DNA of 42,242 nucleotides from an uncultured Alphaproteobacteria bacterium (GCA_937926445.1 CALBAK010000023.1:1-42242), one strand, 5' to 3'. Numbered from the stretch's first letter, positions 32,214-41,232 are shown. Numbers and translations: made by a program. Notes: generated by a model from the sequence alone, not told the origin.

Positions 32214-33170
32214 TCAGCCGTTCCGGCGGCGGGCCAGGAGCTCCTTGGCCTGCTCGATCCAGCGCTCGCGCTCGATGCGGCCGGGGAATTCGATCGCCTC
32301 GTCGATCTCGGCGATCCGTTCGGGCGTGAGCGCCGCGAGGTCGGCGAAGCTCCGCACCCCGAGCTCGTGCAGCCGGCGTTCCAGGACCGGGCCGATGCCC
32401 TTGATCAGCTTGAGATCGTCCGGCGCGGCCCGCGGGCCGTCGGTCGACGGGGCCGGCGTTTCGGCGGGGAGCACCGGCGACGGAGGCGGGCCGACGGCCG
32501 CGGGTGCGGGCGGGGGAGCCGGCTCGACCGGCGCGGGCGGCGGCGGCGAAGCAACCGATGCGGGTGGATGCTCGATCCGGGCGACGAGCTCTCGGCGCTG
32601 CTTCAGGAGAAGGGCCCGGGCGGAAGAGCCGGCGGGCAGCATGGCGAGCTTCGCCTCGAGCCGGCGCAGCTCTTCGGCCGGGTCGATCGGGCGGGCGGGC
32701 GCAACGGCGGGCTCGGGCGACGTCGCCGCAGCGGCCGGCGTCAGCCCGGCCGTGACAGCGGGCGGCGCCAGCGGTCCGGCCGACGCCGCTGCCGGCTGGC
32801 CACCGGCCGCGCCGGTCGCCTGGCGGCGGACGAGTTCGGCCTCGACCTGCTCGAGCCGAGCCCGAGCCTCGGCGAGCGCGGCGGCCCGGCTCTCGAGCTG
32901 GACGAGCCGCTCGCGGCAGGCCAGGAGCTCGGCCCGCTCGCGCTCGAGCTGGGCCTCGGCCTCCTGCAGCCGGGCCTGGAGGGCCACGAGCCGGTCCTTG
33001 GTTTCGGCGTGCGCCAGATCGGCGTCGCGGGCCTGCTCGCGGGCGTGGGCGAGCTCGGCCGCGACGCGCTCCTCGGCCTCGGCCACTCGCCGGTCGGACA
33101 GACGCTGGAGGAGGATCCAGGCGAGCGCGGCGCCGACCACGATACCCAGGAGGAACCAGACCGCTTCCAT
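32214..33170 (-). CDS. Membrane-anchored coiled-coil protein with a C-terminal helix-hairpin-helix domain
   Basis: A 318-residue protein of four parts. It has one N-terminal membrane helix (about residues 4-22) and a long charged coiled coil (about 25-125, rich in Ala, Glu, Arg and Leu). A Pro/Ala-rich linker follows, with a short helical segment (RRLEAKLAMLPAGSSARALL) inside. The C-terminal domain begins DLKLIKGIGPVLERRLHELG and ends in REWIEQ-like ERWIEQAKEL. That domain is a helix-hairpin-helix fold also seen at the ends of ribosomal L21/NuoE-like fusions in alphaproteobacteria. The ATG at 33168-33170 has a GGGGAGG site; an upstream in-frame ATG is less likely. DNA or protein binding near the membrane is possible but not shown. 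Confidence 0.83.
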   Translation of the reverse strand: MEAVWFLLGIVVGAALAWILLQRLSDRRVAEAEERVAAELAHAREQARDADLAHAETKDRLVALQARLQEAEAQLERERAELLACRERLVQLESRAAALAEARARLEQVEAELVRRQATGAAGGQPAAASAGPLAPPAVTAGLTPAAAATSPEPAVAPARPIDPAEELRRLEAKLAMLPAGSSARALLLKQRRELVARIEHPPASVASPPPPAPVEPAPPPAPAAVGPPPSPVLPAETPAPSTDGPRAAPDDLKLIKGIGPVLERRLHELGVRSFADLAALTPERIAEIDEAIEFPGRIERERWIEQAKELLARRRNG

Positions 33171-33277
33171 GCGCCCTCCCCGAACGTCCACCGCGAGCCG
33201 GTTCGCCGATCGCGGCCCGGTCCGCGGAGCTTAGCCGCGATGCCCGCGCGCGCAACCGACGCGCGACGTCGCCGCAC

Positions 33278-34918
33278 TCATGCCGCGACCGCCAAGGGTG
33301 CCGCGCCGCGCGCCTCCTCGCGGATCATGTCCGCCGCCTTCTCGGCGATCATGATCACCGGCGCGTTGGTATTGCCCGAGGTGATGGTCGGCATGATCGA
33401 GGCGTCGACCACCCGAACGCCAGCGAGGCCGTGGACCCGAAGGCGCGGGTCGACGACCGCACCGCGGTCGCCCTCGGGCCCCATCCGACAGGTGCCAACG
33501 GGATGGAAGATGGTCGTGGCGATGGCTCCGGCCGCACGGGCGAGCTCCTCCTCGCCCTCGATTTCTGCACCGGGGCGGTATTCCTCGGGCCGATAGCGAG
33601 CCATCGCCCGGGCGGCCATGATCCGGCGGGTGAGCCGGATCGCATCCGCCGCGACCCGCCGGTCCTCCGGAGTGCCGAGGTAGTTCGGAGCGATCGCCGG
33701 CGGCGCCGCGGGGTCGGGACTCCGGAGATGAACCCGGCCGCGGCTCGTCGGCCGCAGGTTGCAGACCGAAGCGGTGATCGCCGGGAAGGGGTGCAGGGGC
33801 TCGCCGAAGCGGTCGAGCGAGAGCGGCTGGACGTGGTATTCGAGGTTGGCGGTCTCGAACGAGGGATCGCTCTTGGCGAAGGCGCCGAGCTGCGAGGGCG
33901 CCATGCTCAAGGGCCCCGATCGGAAGAGCGCGTACTCGATCCCCATCCAGGCCTTCCAGAGCGGGTTGCGCAGCCGCTCGTTGAGCGTGGCGGCGCCGTG
34001 CACCTTGAAGACCGTGCGGATCTGCAGATGGTCCTGGAGGTTCTCCCCGATTCCGCTCAGTTCGTGGCGCACCTCGATCCCGTGCGCGCGCAAAACCTCG
34101 CCCCGCCCGATGCCGGAGAGCTCGAGGATGTGCGGCGAGCCGATCGCACCGGCGGCGAGCAGCACCTCGCGGCGCGCGCGCACCCGCCGCTCCTCGCCCC
34201 GCCGGCGGTAGGCGAGGCCGACCACCCGGCGCCCCTCGAGCAAGAGGCGGAGCGCGAGCGCGCCCGTTCTGAGCTCGAGGTTGCGGCGGTGCAGGACCGG
34301 ACGCAGAAAGGCCTTGCTCGCGCTCCAACGCACCCCGCGGCGCTGGTTGACCTGGAAATAGCCGCAGCCCTCGTTGTCGCCACGGTTGAAGTCCTCGACC
34401 GGCGGAATTCCGACCTCGGCTGCCGCGGCGCGGAACGCGTCGAGGATCTCCCAGGAGACCCGCTGGCGCTCGACCCGCCACTCGCCGCCGGCACCGTGGA
34501 ACTCGGAGGCGCCGTCGACATGGTCTTCGGAGCGTTTGAAGTAGGGCAGCACCTCCTCCCAGGACCAGCCCGGATTGCCCATCTGCCGCCAGAGGTCGTA
34601 GTCGCGCGCTTGGCCGCGCATGTAGATCATGCCGTTGATCGAGGAGCAGCCGCCCAGCACCTTGCCGCGCGGATAGTTGATGGCGCGGCCGCCGAGGCCG
34701 GGCTCCGGCTCGGTCTCGAAGCACCAGTCGGCGCGGGGGTTGTTCTGGGCGTAGAGATAGCCCACGGGAATGTGGAACCAGATCCAGTCGTCGGCGCCAC
34801 CCGCCTCGAGCAACAGCACCCGCACGGAAGGATCCGCCGAAAGACGGTTGGCGAGCACGCAGCCCGCGGTCCCCGCCCCGACGATCACGTAGTCGAAGGT
34901 CTCGGCCGCCTCCTCCAT
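33278..34918 (-). CDS. GMC-family FAD-dependent alcohol/choline dehydrogenase-like oxidoreductase
   Basis: A 546-residue glucose-methanol-choline oxidoreductase. It has the FAD motif VIVGAGTAGCVLANRLS (residues about 11-27) and LLLEAGG, the GMC signature 1 region YPRGKVLGGCSSINGMIYMRG, and AAGAIGSPHILELSGIG. The C-terminal catalytic part has HPVGTCRMG with the active-site His and SGNTNAPVIMIAEKAA. The family oxidises primary alcohols, choline or polyethylene glycols; no betaine-aldehyde dehydrogenase or betI gene is nearby, so BetA is not preferred. The ATG is divergent from the exporter gene at 35056. Confidence 0.93.
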   Translation of the reverse strand: MEEAAETFDYVIVGAGTAGCVLANRLSADPSVRVLLLEAGGADDWIWFHIPVGYLYAQNNPRADWCFETEPEPGLGGRAINYPRGKVLGGCSSINGMIYMRGQARDYDLWRQMGNPGWSWEEVLPYFKRSEDHVDGASEFHGAGGEWRVERQRVSWEILDAFRAAAAEVGIPPVEDFNRGDNEGCGYFQVNQRRGVRWSASKAFLRPVLHRRNLELRTGALALRLLLEGRRVVGLAYRRRGEERRVRARREVLLAAGAIGSPHILELSGIGRGEVLRAHGIEVRHELSGIGENLQDHLQIRTVFKVHGAATLNERLRNPLWKAWMGIEYALFRSGPLSMAPSQLGAFAKSDPSFETANLEYHVQPLSLDRFGEPLHPFPAITASVCNLRPTSRGRVHLRSPDPAAPPAIAPNYLGTPEDRRVAADAIRLTRRIMAARAMARYRPEEYRPGAEIEGEEELARAAGAIATTIFHPVGTCRMGPEGDRGAVVDPRLRVHGLAGVRVVDASIMPTITSGNTNAPVIMIAEKAADMIREEARGAAPLAVAA

Positions 34919-35055
34919 CGCCTTCTCCGAGCGTTCGGCCGACCTCGCGCGGCCAGAGCGGCATAGCCCCGAGGGCGCGGCAGGGGCAAGGCCGGCCGCA
35001 TGGCGGAGCCCCGGCGGCCTCGCTATGGTCCGCCGCGGCTGCGCGGGGTTCGTGG

Positions 35056-36885
35056 ATGCAGACGGGCGAGCGAGGGGTCGCGGGGCAACCGGCGGGCGAG
35101 TCGGGCACCTATCGCCGGCTGGTGCAGCTGGTGCTGCCGCATCTCTGGCCGCGCGAGCCGCGCCTGCGGGCGATGGTCGTGCTGGCGGCGATCGCCATGG
35201 TCGCGGGCAAGCTCGTCACGGTCGCCACCCCCTTCGCCCTCAAGGGCGTGGTCGACGCGCTCGCACCGCGCGAGGGAGTGCCACTCGAGGCGGTACCGCT
35301 CGCGCTCCTCCTCGCCTACGGTGCCGCCCGGCTCGGCGGGACGCTCTTCAACGAGCTGCGCGATGCGGTCTTCGCGCGGGTCGCCGAGCGGGCCGGGCGG
35401 CGGGTGGCGCTGCGCGCTTACGAGCATCTCTTCGCGCTCTCGCTGCGCTGGCACCTCGAGCGGCGGACCGGCGAGCTCGCCCGGGCGATCGGTCGCGGCG
35501 TCCAGGCGGTGGGCTTCATGCTGCACACCGCGCTCTTCACGATGGGGCCGGTGATCCTCGAGCTCGCCCTCGTGTTGGGGATCCTGCTCTGGCGCTACCC
35601 GCCCTCCTTCGCGATCGTGACACTCGTGACGGTCGCGGTCTACGCCGCCTTCACGATCGCCACGACCGAATGGCGGACCCGCTTCCGGCGGGAGATGAAC
35701 GAGAAGGACAACGAGTTCTCGGCCCAGGCGGTCGACGGCCTGATCAACTACGAGATCGTCAAGGCGTTCGGCAACGAGGCCTTCGAGGCGCGTCGGCTCG
35801 ATCGCTCGCTCGCCGCCTACGAGGACGCCGCGGTCAAATCGCAGGCCTCGCTCTCTTTCCTCAACGCCGGCCAGGCGGCGATCATCGCGGTGGGCGTGAC
35901 GGCGGTCATGACTCTCGCCGCGCGAGGCGTGGTGGCGGGCGAGCTCACGGTGGGCGACGTGGTGTTGGTCAACGCCTTTCTCCTCCAACTCTACCTCCCT
36001 TTGAACTTCCTGGGCGTGCTGTACCGCGAGCTGCGCCAGTCGCTGACCGATCTCGAGCTCGTGGGCGGACTTTTGGAGCTCGAGCCCGAGATCCGCGATG
36101 CGCCGGATGCCCGGCCCTTGCGTCTGGCCGGTGGCGAGGTGCGGTTCGAGCGCGTGCGCTTCGCCTACGATCCGCGTCGGCCGATCCTCGAAGACGTCTC
36201 CTTCACGATCCCGGCCGGCCGCAAGGTGGCGATCGTGGGCGCCTCGGGTGCCGGCAAGTCGACGATCGTGCGACTCTTGTTCCGCTTCTTCGAGGTGACG
36301 GGCGGCGCGGTGCTGATCGACGGGCAGGACGTGCGCAGCGTGAGCCAGGCGAGCCTCAGGGCGGCGATCGGGCTCGTGCCGCAGGACACGGTGCTGTTCA
36401 ACGACACGATCGCGGCCAACATCGGTTACGCCCGGCCGGGGGCCAGCCGGGCGGAGATCGAGGCGGCGGCCAAGGTGGCGCAGATCCACGACTTCGTCGC
36501 CAGCCTGCCGCAAGGTTACGAGACGGTGGTCGGTGAGCGCGGCCTCAAGCTCAGCGGCGGCGAGAAACAGCGGGTGGCGATCGCACGCGTGGTCCTCAAG
36601 AACCCGCCGATCCTGGTGCTCGACGAGGCGACCTCGGCACTCGACACCTTGACCGAGCGGCAACTCCAAGCGGCGCTCGAGGATGCCGCGCGCGGTCGCA
36701 CCACGCTCGTGATCGCGCACCGGCTCTCGACCGTGGTCGATGCCGACGAGATCCTGGTGCTCGAGGGCGGCCGGATAGTCGAGCGCGGCCGCCACGAGCA
36801 GCTCCTCGCCCGGCGCGGCCGCTACGCCGCCCTCTGGGCGCGCCAGCACGAGACGGCGCTGGCCGAAGCGGCGGAGGCGGGTTGA
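35056..36885 (+). CDS. ABC exporter, Atm1 type (half-transporter with fused ATPase)
   Basis: A 609-residue half-transporter with an N-terminal type-IV membrane domain of about six helices (residues 35-310) and a C-terminal ATPase. Walker A is GASGAGKS, the Q-loop is VPQDTVLFNDTI, the signature is LSGGEKQR and Walker B is ILVLDEATSALD. The ETKALDSLINYE-like segment appears here as AQAVDGLINYEIVKAFGNE, and LNFLGVLYRELRQSLTDLE precedes the ATPase; both are marks of the Atm1/ABCB7 group. Atm1 proteins export glutathione-linked sulfur or metal species and support Fe-S protein maturation and metal tolerance. It converges with modC, 12 bases apart. Confidence 0.95.
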   Translation: MQTGERGVAGQPAGESGTYRRLVQLVLPHLWPREPRLRAMVVLAAIAMVAGKLVTVATPFALKGVVDALAPREGVPLEAVPLALLLAYGAARLGGTLFNELRDAVFARVAERAGRRVALRAYEHLFALSLRWHLERRTGELARAIGRGVQAVGFMLHTALFTMGPVILELALVLGILLWRYPPSFAIVTLVTVAVYAAFTIATTEWRTRFRREMNEKDNEFSAQAVDGLINYEIVKAFGNEAFEARRLDRSLAAYEDAAVKSQASLSFLNAGQAAIIAVGVTAVMTLAARGVVAGELTVGDVVLVNAFLLQLYLPLNFLGVLYRELRQSLTDLELVGGLLELEPEIRDAPDARPLRLAGGEVRFERVRFAYDPRRPILEDVSFTIPAGRKVAIVGASGAGKSTIVRLLFRFFEVTGGAVLIDGQDVRSVSQASLRAAIGLVPQDTVLFNDTIAANIGYARPGASRAEIEAAAKVAQIHDFVASLPQGYETVVGERGLKLSGGEKQRVAIARVVLKNPPILVLDEATSALDTLTERQLQAALEDAARGRTTLVIAHRLSTVVDADEILVLEGGRIVERGRHEQLLARRGRYAALWARQHETALAEAAEAG

Positions 36886-36897
36886 GAGTCGGCCGGC

Positions 36898-37998
36898 TCA
36901 GGAGCCGGTCGGCGCCATCAGGTGGATCCCCTGGGCCAGGAGCGAGACCGTCGCCGCGACCCCGGGCTCGATCCCGTTGCGGCGGGCGACGTGGAGCGGC
37001 ACAGAAAAACGGATCGGCAGCTCGGGTGCGTGGTCGGGCCGCAGCGACAGACGCGCGGTCTGTCCCAGGACCAGCATCTGTTCGATGCGGCCGGGGATCG
37101 GGTTCTCGCGCTCGCCACGCGAGGGTCGATCGCGCCGGTGGAGGATCACGAAGCCGTCCGGCACGAGCCAGGGAAGGCGCGTGCCGGCCGGTGCGGGCGG
37201 CGGGCCCCCGACCTCGAGCAGCCGGCCGCGCCAGTCGAGGAGCGCGAGCCCGCGCTCGCGGTCGGTGCCGGCGATCGTGCCCTCGAACAGGTTTCCGACA
37301 TCCACGAGGCGAGCGACCTGGGGCGAGGCCGGCTTGGTGGTCACCTCCTGCGGGGGTCCGGTTTGTAGGGTCTCGCCGCGGTGGAGCACCGTGAGCCGGT
37401 CGGCCAGCATCATCGCCTCTTCCAGATCGTGAGTGACGAGCACGACCGGCATGGAGAGCACACGGCGCAGCTCGGCGATCTCGAGGTAGAGCCGCTGGCG
37501 GGTGGCTCGATCGACCGCCGAGAAGGGCTCGTCGAGGAGCAGGACGGCGGGCTCGCGGGCGAGCGCCCGGGCGACCGCGACCCGCTGCTGCTGGCCGCCG
37601 GAGAGCTCCGCCGGGCGCCGCTGTTCGAGCCCGTCGAGGTGGACGAGGCGCAACAGCTCGCGCGCCCGCTCCGCTCGCTCGCCGCGCGGCCGGTGGCCCA
37701 TCGCGGCGACGATGTTGTCGAGCGCGCTCATGTGCGGGAAGAGAGCGTAGGACTGGAAGACGAGGCCGACCCGGCGGCGATGGGTCGGGAGGTGTACACC
37801 GCGCGCCGCATCGAACCAGACCGTACCGTCGACTGCGACGCGACCGGCTTTGGGACGGTACAGGCCCGCGATCGTGCGCAGGATCGTGGTCTTGCCGCTG
37901 CCCGAGGGGCCCACGAGCGCCAGGAGCTCGCAGGGCGCGCAAACGAGCCGTGCCGCCAGGGGGATCGGGGCGTCCTGGTGGAGTTCGACTTCGAGCAC
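36898..37998 (-). CDS. modC: Molybdate ABC transporter ATPase
   Basis: A 366-residue ATPase with GPSGSGKTT (Walker A), LSGGQQQR (signature), VLLLDEPFSAVD (Walker B) and VLVTHDLEEA (switch His). A C-terminal region of about 130 residues has the TOBE/MOP-like pattern (SLRPDHAPELPIRFSVPLHV and VAATVSLLAQGIHL) used for oxyanion sensing. The GTG start gives VLEVELHQDAP, and it follows the modB stop by 5 bases. The position after modA and modB supports ModC over sulfate or iron ATPases. Confidence 0.92.
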   Translation of the reverse strand: MLEVELHQDAPIPLAARLVCAPCELLALVGPSGSGKTTILRTIAGLYRPKAGRVAVDGTVWFDAARGVHLPTHRRRVGLVFQSYALFPHMSALDNIVAAMGHRPRGERAERARELLRLVHLDGLEQRRPAELSGGQQQRVAVARALAREPAVLLLDEPFSAVDRATRQRLYLEIAELRRVLSMPVVLVTHDLEEAMMLADRLTVLHRGETLQTGPPQEVTTKPASPQVARLVDVGNLFEGTIAGTDRERGLALLDWRGRLLEVGGPPPAPAGTRLPWLVPDGFVILHRRDRPSRGERENPIPGRIEQMLVLGQTARLSLRPDHAPELPIRFSVPLHVARRNGIEPGVAATVSLLAQGIHLMAPTGS

Positions 37999-38003
37999 GG
38001 GGC

Positions 38004-38672
38004 TCAGCCGAGCCGGCGGCCGACCCGGCGCGAGGCCAGGAAAGTCACCGCGATCGTGGCGAGCGAGAAGACCAGGAGGACGAGCGCCATCTGTCCCGCG
38101 CCCACGTCGTCGAAGGCCTGGACGCGGTCGTAGATGGCGATCGCCACGGTCTTGGTCTCGCCCGGAATGGCGCCGCCCACCATGAGCACGATCCCGAACT
38201 CGCCGAGCGTGTGGGCGAAGGAGAGCACGAGGGCGGTCACGATGCCGGGCCAGGCGAGCGGCAGCTCGATCTCGAGGGTCGCTCGCCAGGGCGGCATGCC
38301 ACAACAGGCGGCTGCGGCCCGCACGTCCGGCGCGATCGCCTCGAAGGCCCGCTGCATCGGCTGGACGGCGAAGGGCAGGTTGAAGATCACCGAGGCGAGC
38401 ACGAGCCCCTCGAAGGTGAAGACGAGCTGACGGCCGAAGAGCTCGTTCCACAGCCGACCGATCGGCGAGGCCATGCCGAAGGCGACCAGCAGGTAATAGC
38501 CGAAGACAGTGGGCGGCAGTACGAGAGGGAGCGCGACGAGTGCTTCGACGACCTCTTTGCCGCGGATGTCGCGATAGGCGAGCAAGCGGCCGAGGAACAC
38601 GCCGATCGGCAACAAGAGAGCCACGGTGATCGCGGCGAGCTCGAGCGACAGGCGAATCGCGACCCAATCCAC
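38004..38672 (-). CDS. modB: Molybdate ABC transporter permease
   Basis: A 222-residue permease with about five helices. ALVALPLVLPPTVFGYYLL, VFTFEGLVLASVIFNLPF and the EAA loop AAACCGMPPWRATLEIELPLAWPG match ModB, as does HTLGEFGIVLMVGGAIPGETKT. It forms a homodimer for the channel. The GTG start has a GGGGAGGAAG site, and modA ends 36 bases upstream. Confidence 0.95.
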   Translation of the reverse strand: MDWVAIRLSLELAAITVALLLPIGVFLGRLLAYRDIRGKEVVEALVALPLVLPPTVFGYYLLVAFGMASPIGRLWNELFGRQLVFTFEGLVLASVIFNLPFAVQPMQRAFEAIAPDVRAAAACCGMPPWRATLEIELPLAWPGIVTALVLSFAHTLGEFGIVLMVGGAIPGETKTVAIAIYDRVQAFDDVGAGQMALVLLVFSLATIAVTFLASRRVGRRLG

Positions 38673-38708
38673 CGCTCTTCCTCCCCGCCAGGTGTTGCCC
38701 GTCCCGGC

Positions 38709-39515
38709 TCACTCGCCGACGGCTTCGCCGGGCAGGACGAAGCCCCAGCGGCGAAAGACCGCGCGCGCCGGTTCCTCCTGCAGGTAGGCGTAGAAACGCT
38801 CGGCCACGGGAGTCGCGTTTTTCAACAGTACCATCCGCTGGCGCAACGGTGCGTGCCACTCGGCCGGGATCAGAGCGTGGGTTCCGACAGCCTTCAATTC
38901 CGGAGAAAGCGCCAGCGAATAGGCGACGATGCCGCCCTGGGCGTTGCCCGAGGTAGCGAACCGGGCGGCCTGGCTCACGTTCTCGCCGTAGACGAGAAGC
39001 GGTTTGATCTCTTCCCAGATGCCCTTGCGGCGCAGCGCCTCCTCGGCGCGCTTGCCATAGGGCGCGTGTTCGGGGTTGGCGATCGCGAACCGCCTGACGC
39101 GACCCTCGCGGACCGCGCGGACGAGGTCGTCGAGGTTGCCGTCGGCGGCGAGCGGCGAACCGTTCGGTACCTTCAAGACGATCCGACCGATCGCGTAGAG
39201 GGTGCCTTCGCTCTTGGCGAAGCCGTCGCGGGCGAGCCCGAGCACGTAATCTTCGTCGGCCGAGAGATAGAGCTCGAAAGGAGCTCCTTGGCGGATCTGC
39301 CGGGCGAAATTGCCCGAAGAGCCGAACACGAGCTTCACGCTGGAGCCGGTCTCTTTCTGGAAGACTTGGACGATTTCGGTCAGCGCGAACTGGAGATCGG
39401 AGGCCCCGGCGACCAACGGCGGCCCGGCGGCATGGAGCGGAGGCCCGCCCACGAGCAGCGCCACGACGCAGCCGAGGAGGAACCGAAGCCCGCGCCGCAC
39501 CGTTCTGCCGAGCAT
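38709..39515 (-). CDS. modA: Molybdate-binding periplasmic protein
   Basis: A 268-residue SBP with a signal peptide (about residues 1-30). The mature part has VAGASDLQFALTEI, with the Ser that binds the oxyanion, and VKLVFGSSGNFARQIRQGAPFELYLSADE, typical of ModA. ANPEHAPYGKRAEEALR and the QGGIVAYSLAL region also match. It captures molybdate or tungstate. The ATG at 39513-39515 lies 54 bases after a ModE-like gene, with CGTTATGAC repeats between and overlapping that gene's end. Confidence 0.95.
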   Translation of the reverse strand: MLGRTVRRGLRFLLGCVVALLVGGPPLHAAGPPLVAGASDLQFALTEIVQVFQKETGSSVKLVFGSSGNFARQIRQGAPFELYLSADEDYVLGLARDGFAKSEGTLYAIGRIVLKVPNGSPLAADGNLDDLVRAVREGRVRRFAIANPEHAPYGKRAEEALRRKGIWEEIKPLLVYGENVSQAARFATSGNAQGGIVAYSLALSPELKAVGTHALIPAEWHAPLRQRMVLLKNATPVAERFYAYLQEEPARAVFRRWGFVLPGEAVGE

Positions 39516-39529
39516 CGCTGTGCGACTCC

Positions 39530-39583
39530 CGTTATGACGTTTCAGCGCTATCGATGCGCTCCAGCCCTGTCAAGCGTTATGAC
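39530..39583 (-). promoter_or_regulatory. Candidate ModE-type sites: direct CGTTATGAC repeats upstream of modA
   Basis: CGTTATGAC occurs at 39530-39538 and again at 39575-39583, 45 bases apart. The first is 15 bases before the modA start, and the second lies in the last codons of the ModE-like gene. Between them is the near-palindrome GCGCTATCGATGCGC (39546-39560). The CGTTAT core resembles half of the CGNTATA / TATANCG Mo-box bound by ModE. A molybdate-responsive operator is the natural reading. Confidence 0.45.
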
Positions 39584-39974
39584 CATCCGGACCGATCGGC
39601 AGCACCGAGGGTGCCAGTCGTTCCCGCAACCGCGCCAGATCGTCGCCCGCCGCCGCGGCACTCGCCCGCTCGATGCGGCGATAGGCTTCGAGCACCTCGG
39701 CCCCGAGCCGGGTGAGTGCCGCACCGCCGTGGCCGCTGCCGCCGCGGGAGGCGAGCACGAGCGGCTCGGCGAAGCCCCGGTTCAAGGACTCGACGAGATG
39801 CCAAGCGCGCTTGTAGCTCATGCCGAGCTTGCGGCCGGCGGCGGCGATCGAGCCCGTCTCGGCGATCGCTTCCAAGAGATCGGCCTTGCCCGGCCCGATC
39901 GCGATCTCGGGGGCGAGCACGAGGCGGATCCGAACACCGAGCGCGGGGTTACCGGCTTTCATCGCGGCGCCCAT
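39570..39974 (-). CDS. ModE-type winged-helix regulator lacking the molybdate-binding domain
   Basis: A 134-residue LysR-like winged helix as in the N-terminal half of ModE. It contains PGKADLLEAIAETGSIAAAGRKLGMSYKRAWHLVESLN and then ASRGGSGHGGAALTRLGAEVLEAYRRIE. No C-terminal TOBE/MOP domain follows, so molybdate sensing would need another protein, or it acts as a one-domain regulator, a form common in proteobacteria. It sits directly before modABC. An alternative ATG at 39960-39962 is possible, because the ribosome site GGGGAG is only 1 base from the first ATG. The OYE gene ends 35 bases upstream. Confidence 0.9.
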   Translation of the reverse strand: MGAAMKAGNPALGVRIRLVLAPEIAIGPGKADLLEAIAETGSIAAAGRKLGMSYKRAWHLVESLNRGFAEPLVLASRGGSGHGGAALTRLGAEVLEAYRRIERASAAAAGDDLARLRERLAPSVLPIGPDGHNA

Positions 39975-40009
39975 GCTCCCCGAGGACGGGCCGCCCGCGG
40001 CAAGCGCCC

Positions 40010-41119
40010 TCAGCCGGCGTGCTTGATGGCCGCACCGGGCCAGACCCGGGGCCGGCAGCGGACATATTGCGCGGGATAGGGGATCTCGACGCCGAGCTCC
40101 TGGGCCGCGTGCCAGGCCCAGCGCGGATCGTCCATCATCGTGCGGGCGAGCGCCACGAGATCGGCTTTGCCCTCGGCCAGCACCGCCTCGGCCTGACGCG
40201 GCGTCACGATCAGGCCCACGGCCATGGTCGGCAGACCCGTGGCCCGCCGCACGGCTTCGGCGAAGGGCACCTGGTAGCCGGGGCCGAGGGCGAGCTTCTG
40301 GCGCGGGTCGAGCCCGCCCGAGGAGACGTCGACATAGTCGACGCCGAGCGCCTTCAGCCGCTGCGCGAGCGCGATCGTCTGCTCGAGATCCCAGCCGCCC
40401 TCGACCCAGTCGGTGGCCGAGACGCGAACCCCGAGCGGCCGGTCCTCGGGCCAGACCGCGCGGACCGCCTCGACGACCCGCAAGGGAAAGCGCATGCGGC
40501 CTTCGAGATCGCCGCCCCAGCGATCCTTGCGGCGGTTGGAGAGCGGCGAGAGGAACTGGTGCAAGAGATAGCCGTGGGCCAGGTGGAGCTCGACCAGATC
40601 GAGGCCGAGGTCGGCGGCGCGGCGGGCCGCGGCCACGAAGTCCACCTCGATCTTCGAAAGGTCCTCCTCGCTCGCGGCGCGCGGGGCGGGCCAGCCTTCG
40701 TCGTAGGGCAGGGCCGAGGCCGAGACCGTTCGCCAGGCTCCCTCTTCGGGCGGCAGGGGGGCACCGCCCTCGAGCGGCACGCGGCAGGAGCCCTTGCGGC
40801 CGGCATGGCCGAGCTGAATGCCGAGTTTGGCCGTGCCGTCGCGGCGGCAGAAGGCGAGGACGGGCTCGAGCGCGGCGGCGTGGGTGTCGCTCCAGAGGCC
40901 CAAGCAACCGGGGCTGATCCGGCCCTCCGGGCTCACCGCGGTGGCCTCGAGGATCAACAGGCCGGCACCGCTCATCGACAGAGAGCCCAGATGGACGAGG
41001 TGCCAGTCGGTGGCGAGCCCGTCGCGCGCCCGGTACTGGCACATGGGCGAGACGGCGATGCGGTTGGCGAGCTCGAGGCCGCGCAGGCGCAAAGGGGTAA
41101 ACAGGCGAACGGTAGACAA
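40010..41119 (-). CDS. Old Yellow Enzyme-family NADH:flavin oxidoreductase (YqjM/NamA-like)
   Basis: A 369-residue FMN ene-reductase of the TIM-barrel type. RIAVSPMCQYRARDGLATDWH carries the Cys that tunes the flavin in the YqjM class. QLGHAGRKG holds the conserved His, and VELHLAHGYLLHQFLSPLSNRRKD and ARTMMDDPRWAWHAA are typical. It reduces activated C=C bonds. I prefer the TTG at 41117-41119, 8 bases after a GGAGG site; the GTG at 41126-41128 overlaps that site. The same-strand ModE-like gene follows after 35 bases, so they may share a transcript, though no functional link is obvious. Confidence 0.93.
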   Translation of the reverse strand: MSTVRLFTPLRLRGLELANRIAVSPMCQYRARDGLATDWHLVHLGSLSMSGAGLLILEATAVSPEGRISPGCLGLWSDTHAAALEPVLAFCRRDGTAKLGIQLGHAGRKGSCRVPLEGGAPLPPEEGAWRTVSASALPYDEGWPAPRAASEEDLSKIEVDFVAAARRAADLGLDLVELHLAHGYLLHQFLSPLSNRRKDRWGGDLEGRMRFPLRVVEAVRAVWPEDRPLGVRVSATDWVEGGWDLEQTIALAQRLKALGVDYVDVSSGGLDPRQKLALGPGYQVPFAEAVRRATGLPTMAVGLIVTPRQAEAVLAEGKADLVALARTMMDDPRWAWHAAQELGVEIPYPAQYVRCRPRVWPGAAIKHAG

Positions 41120-41232
41120 GGGCGGCACCTCCGATCGGACGCCGCGCGGTTATCCCGCGGGCCCCGCCGCGCCAAGCGGCACGCGTCGGCGGCGGGCCTG
41201 CGTCGAACGGGGGGCTCGGGGCGAGCGCGGCC

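Noticed and set aside
33278-34918. Choline dehydrogenase BetA.
   Set aside because: The GMC fold is clear, but no betB, betI or choline transporter is beside it, and the family has many substrates.
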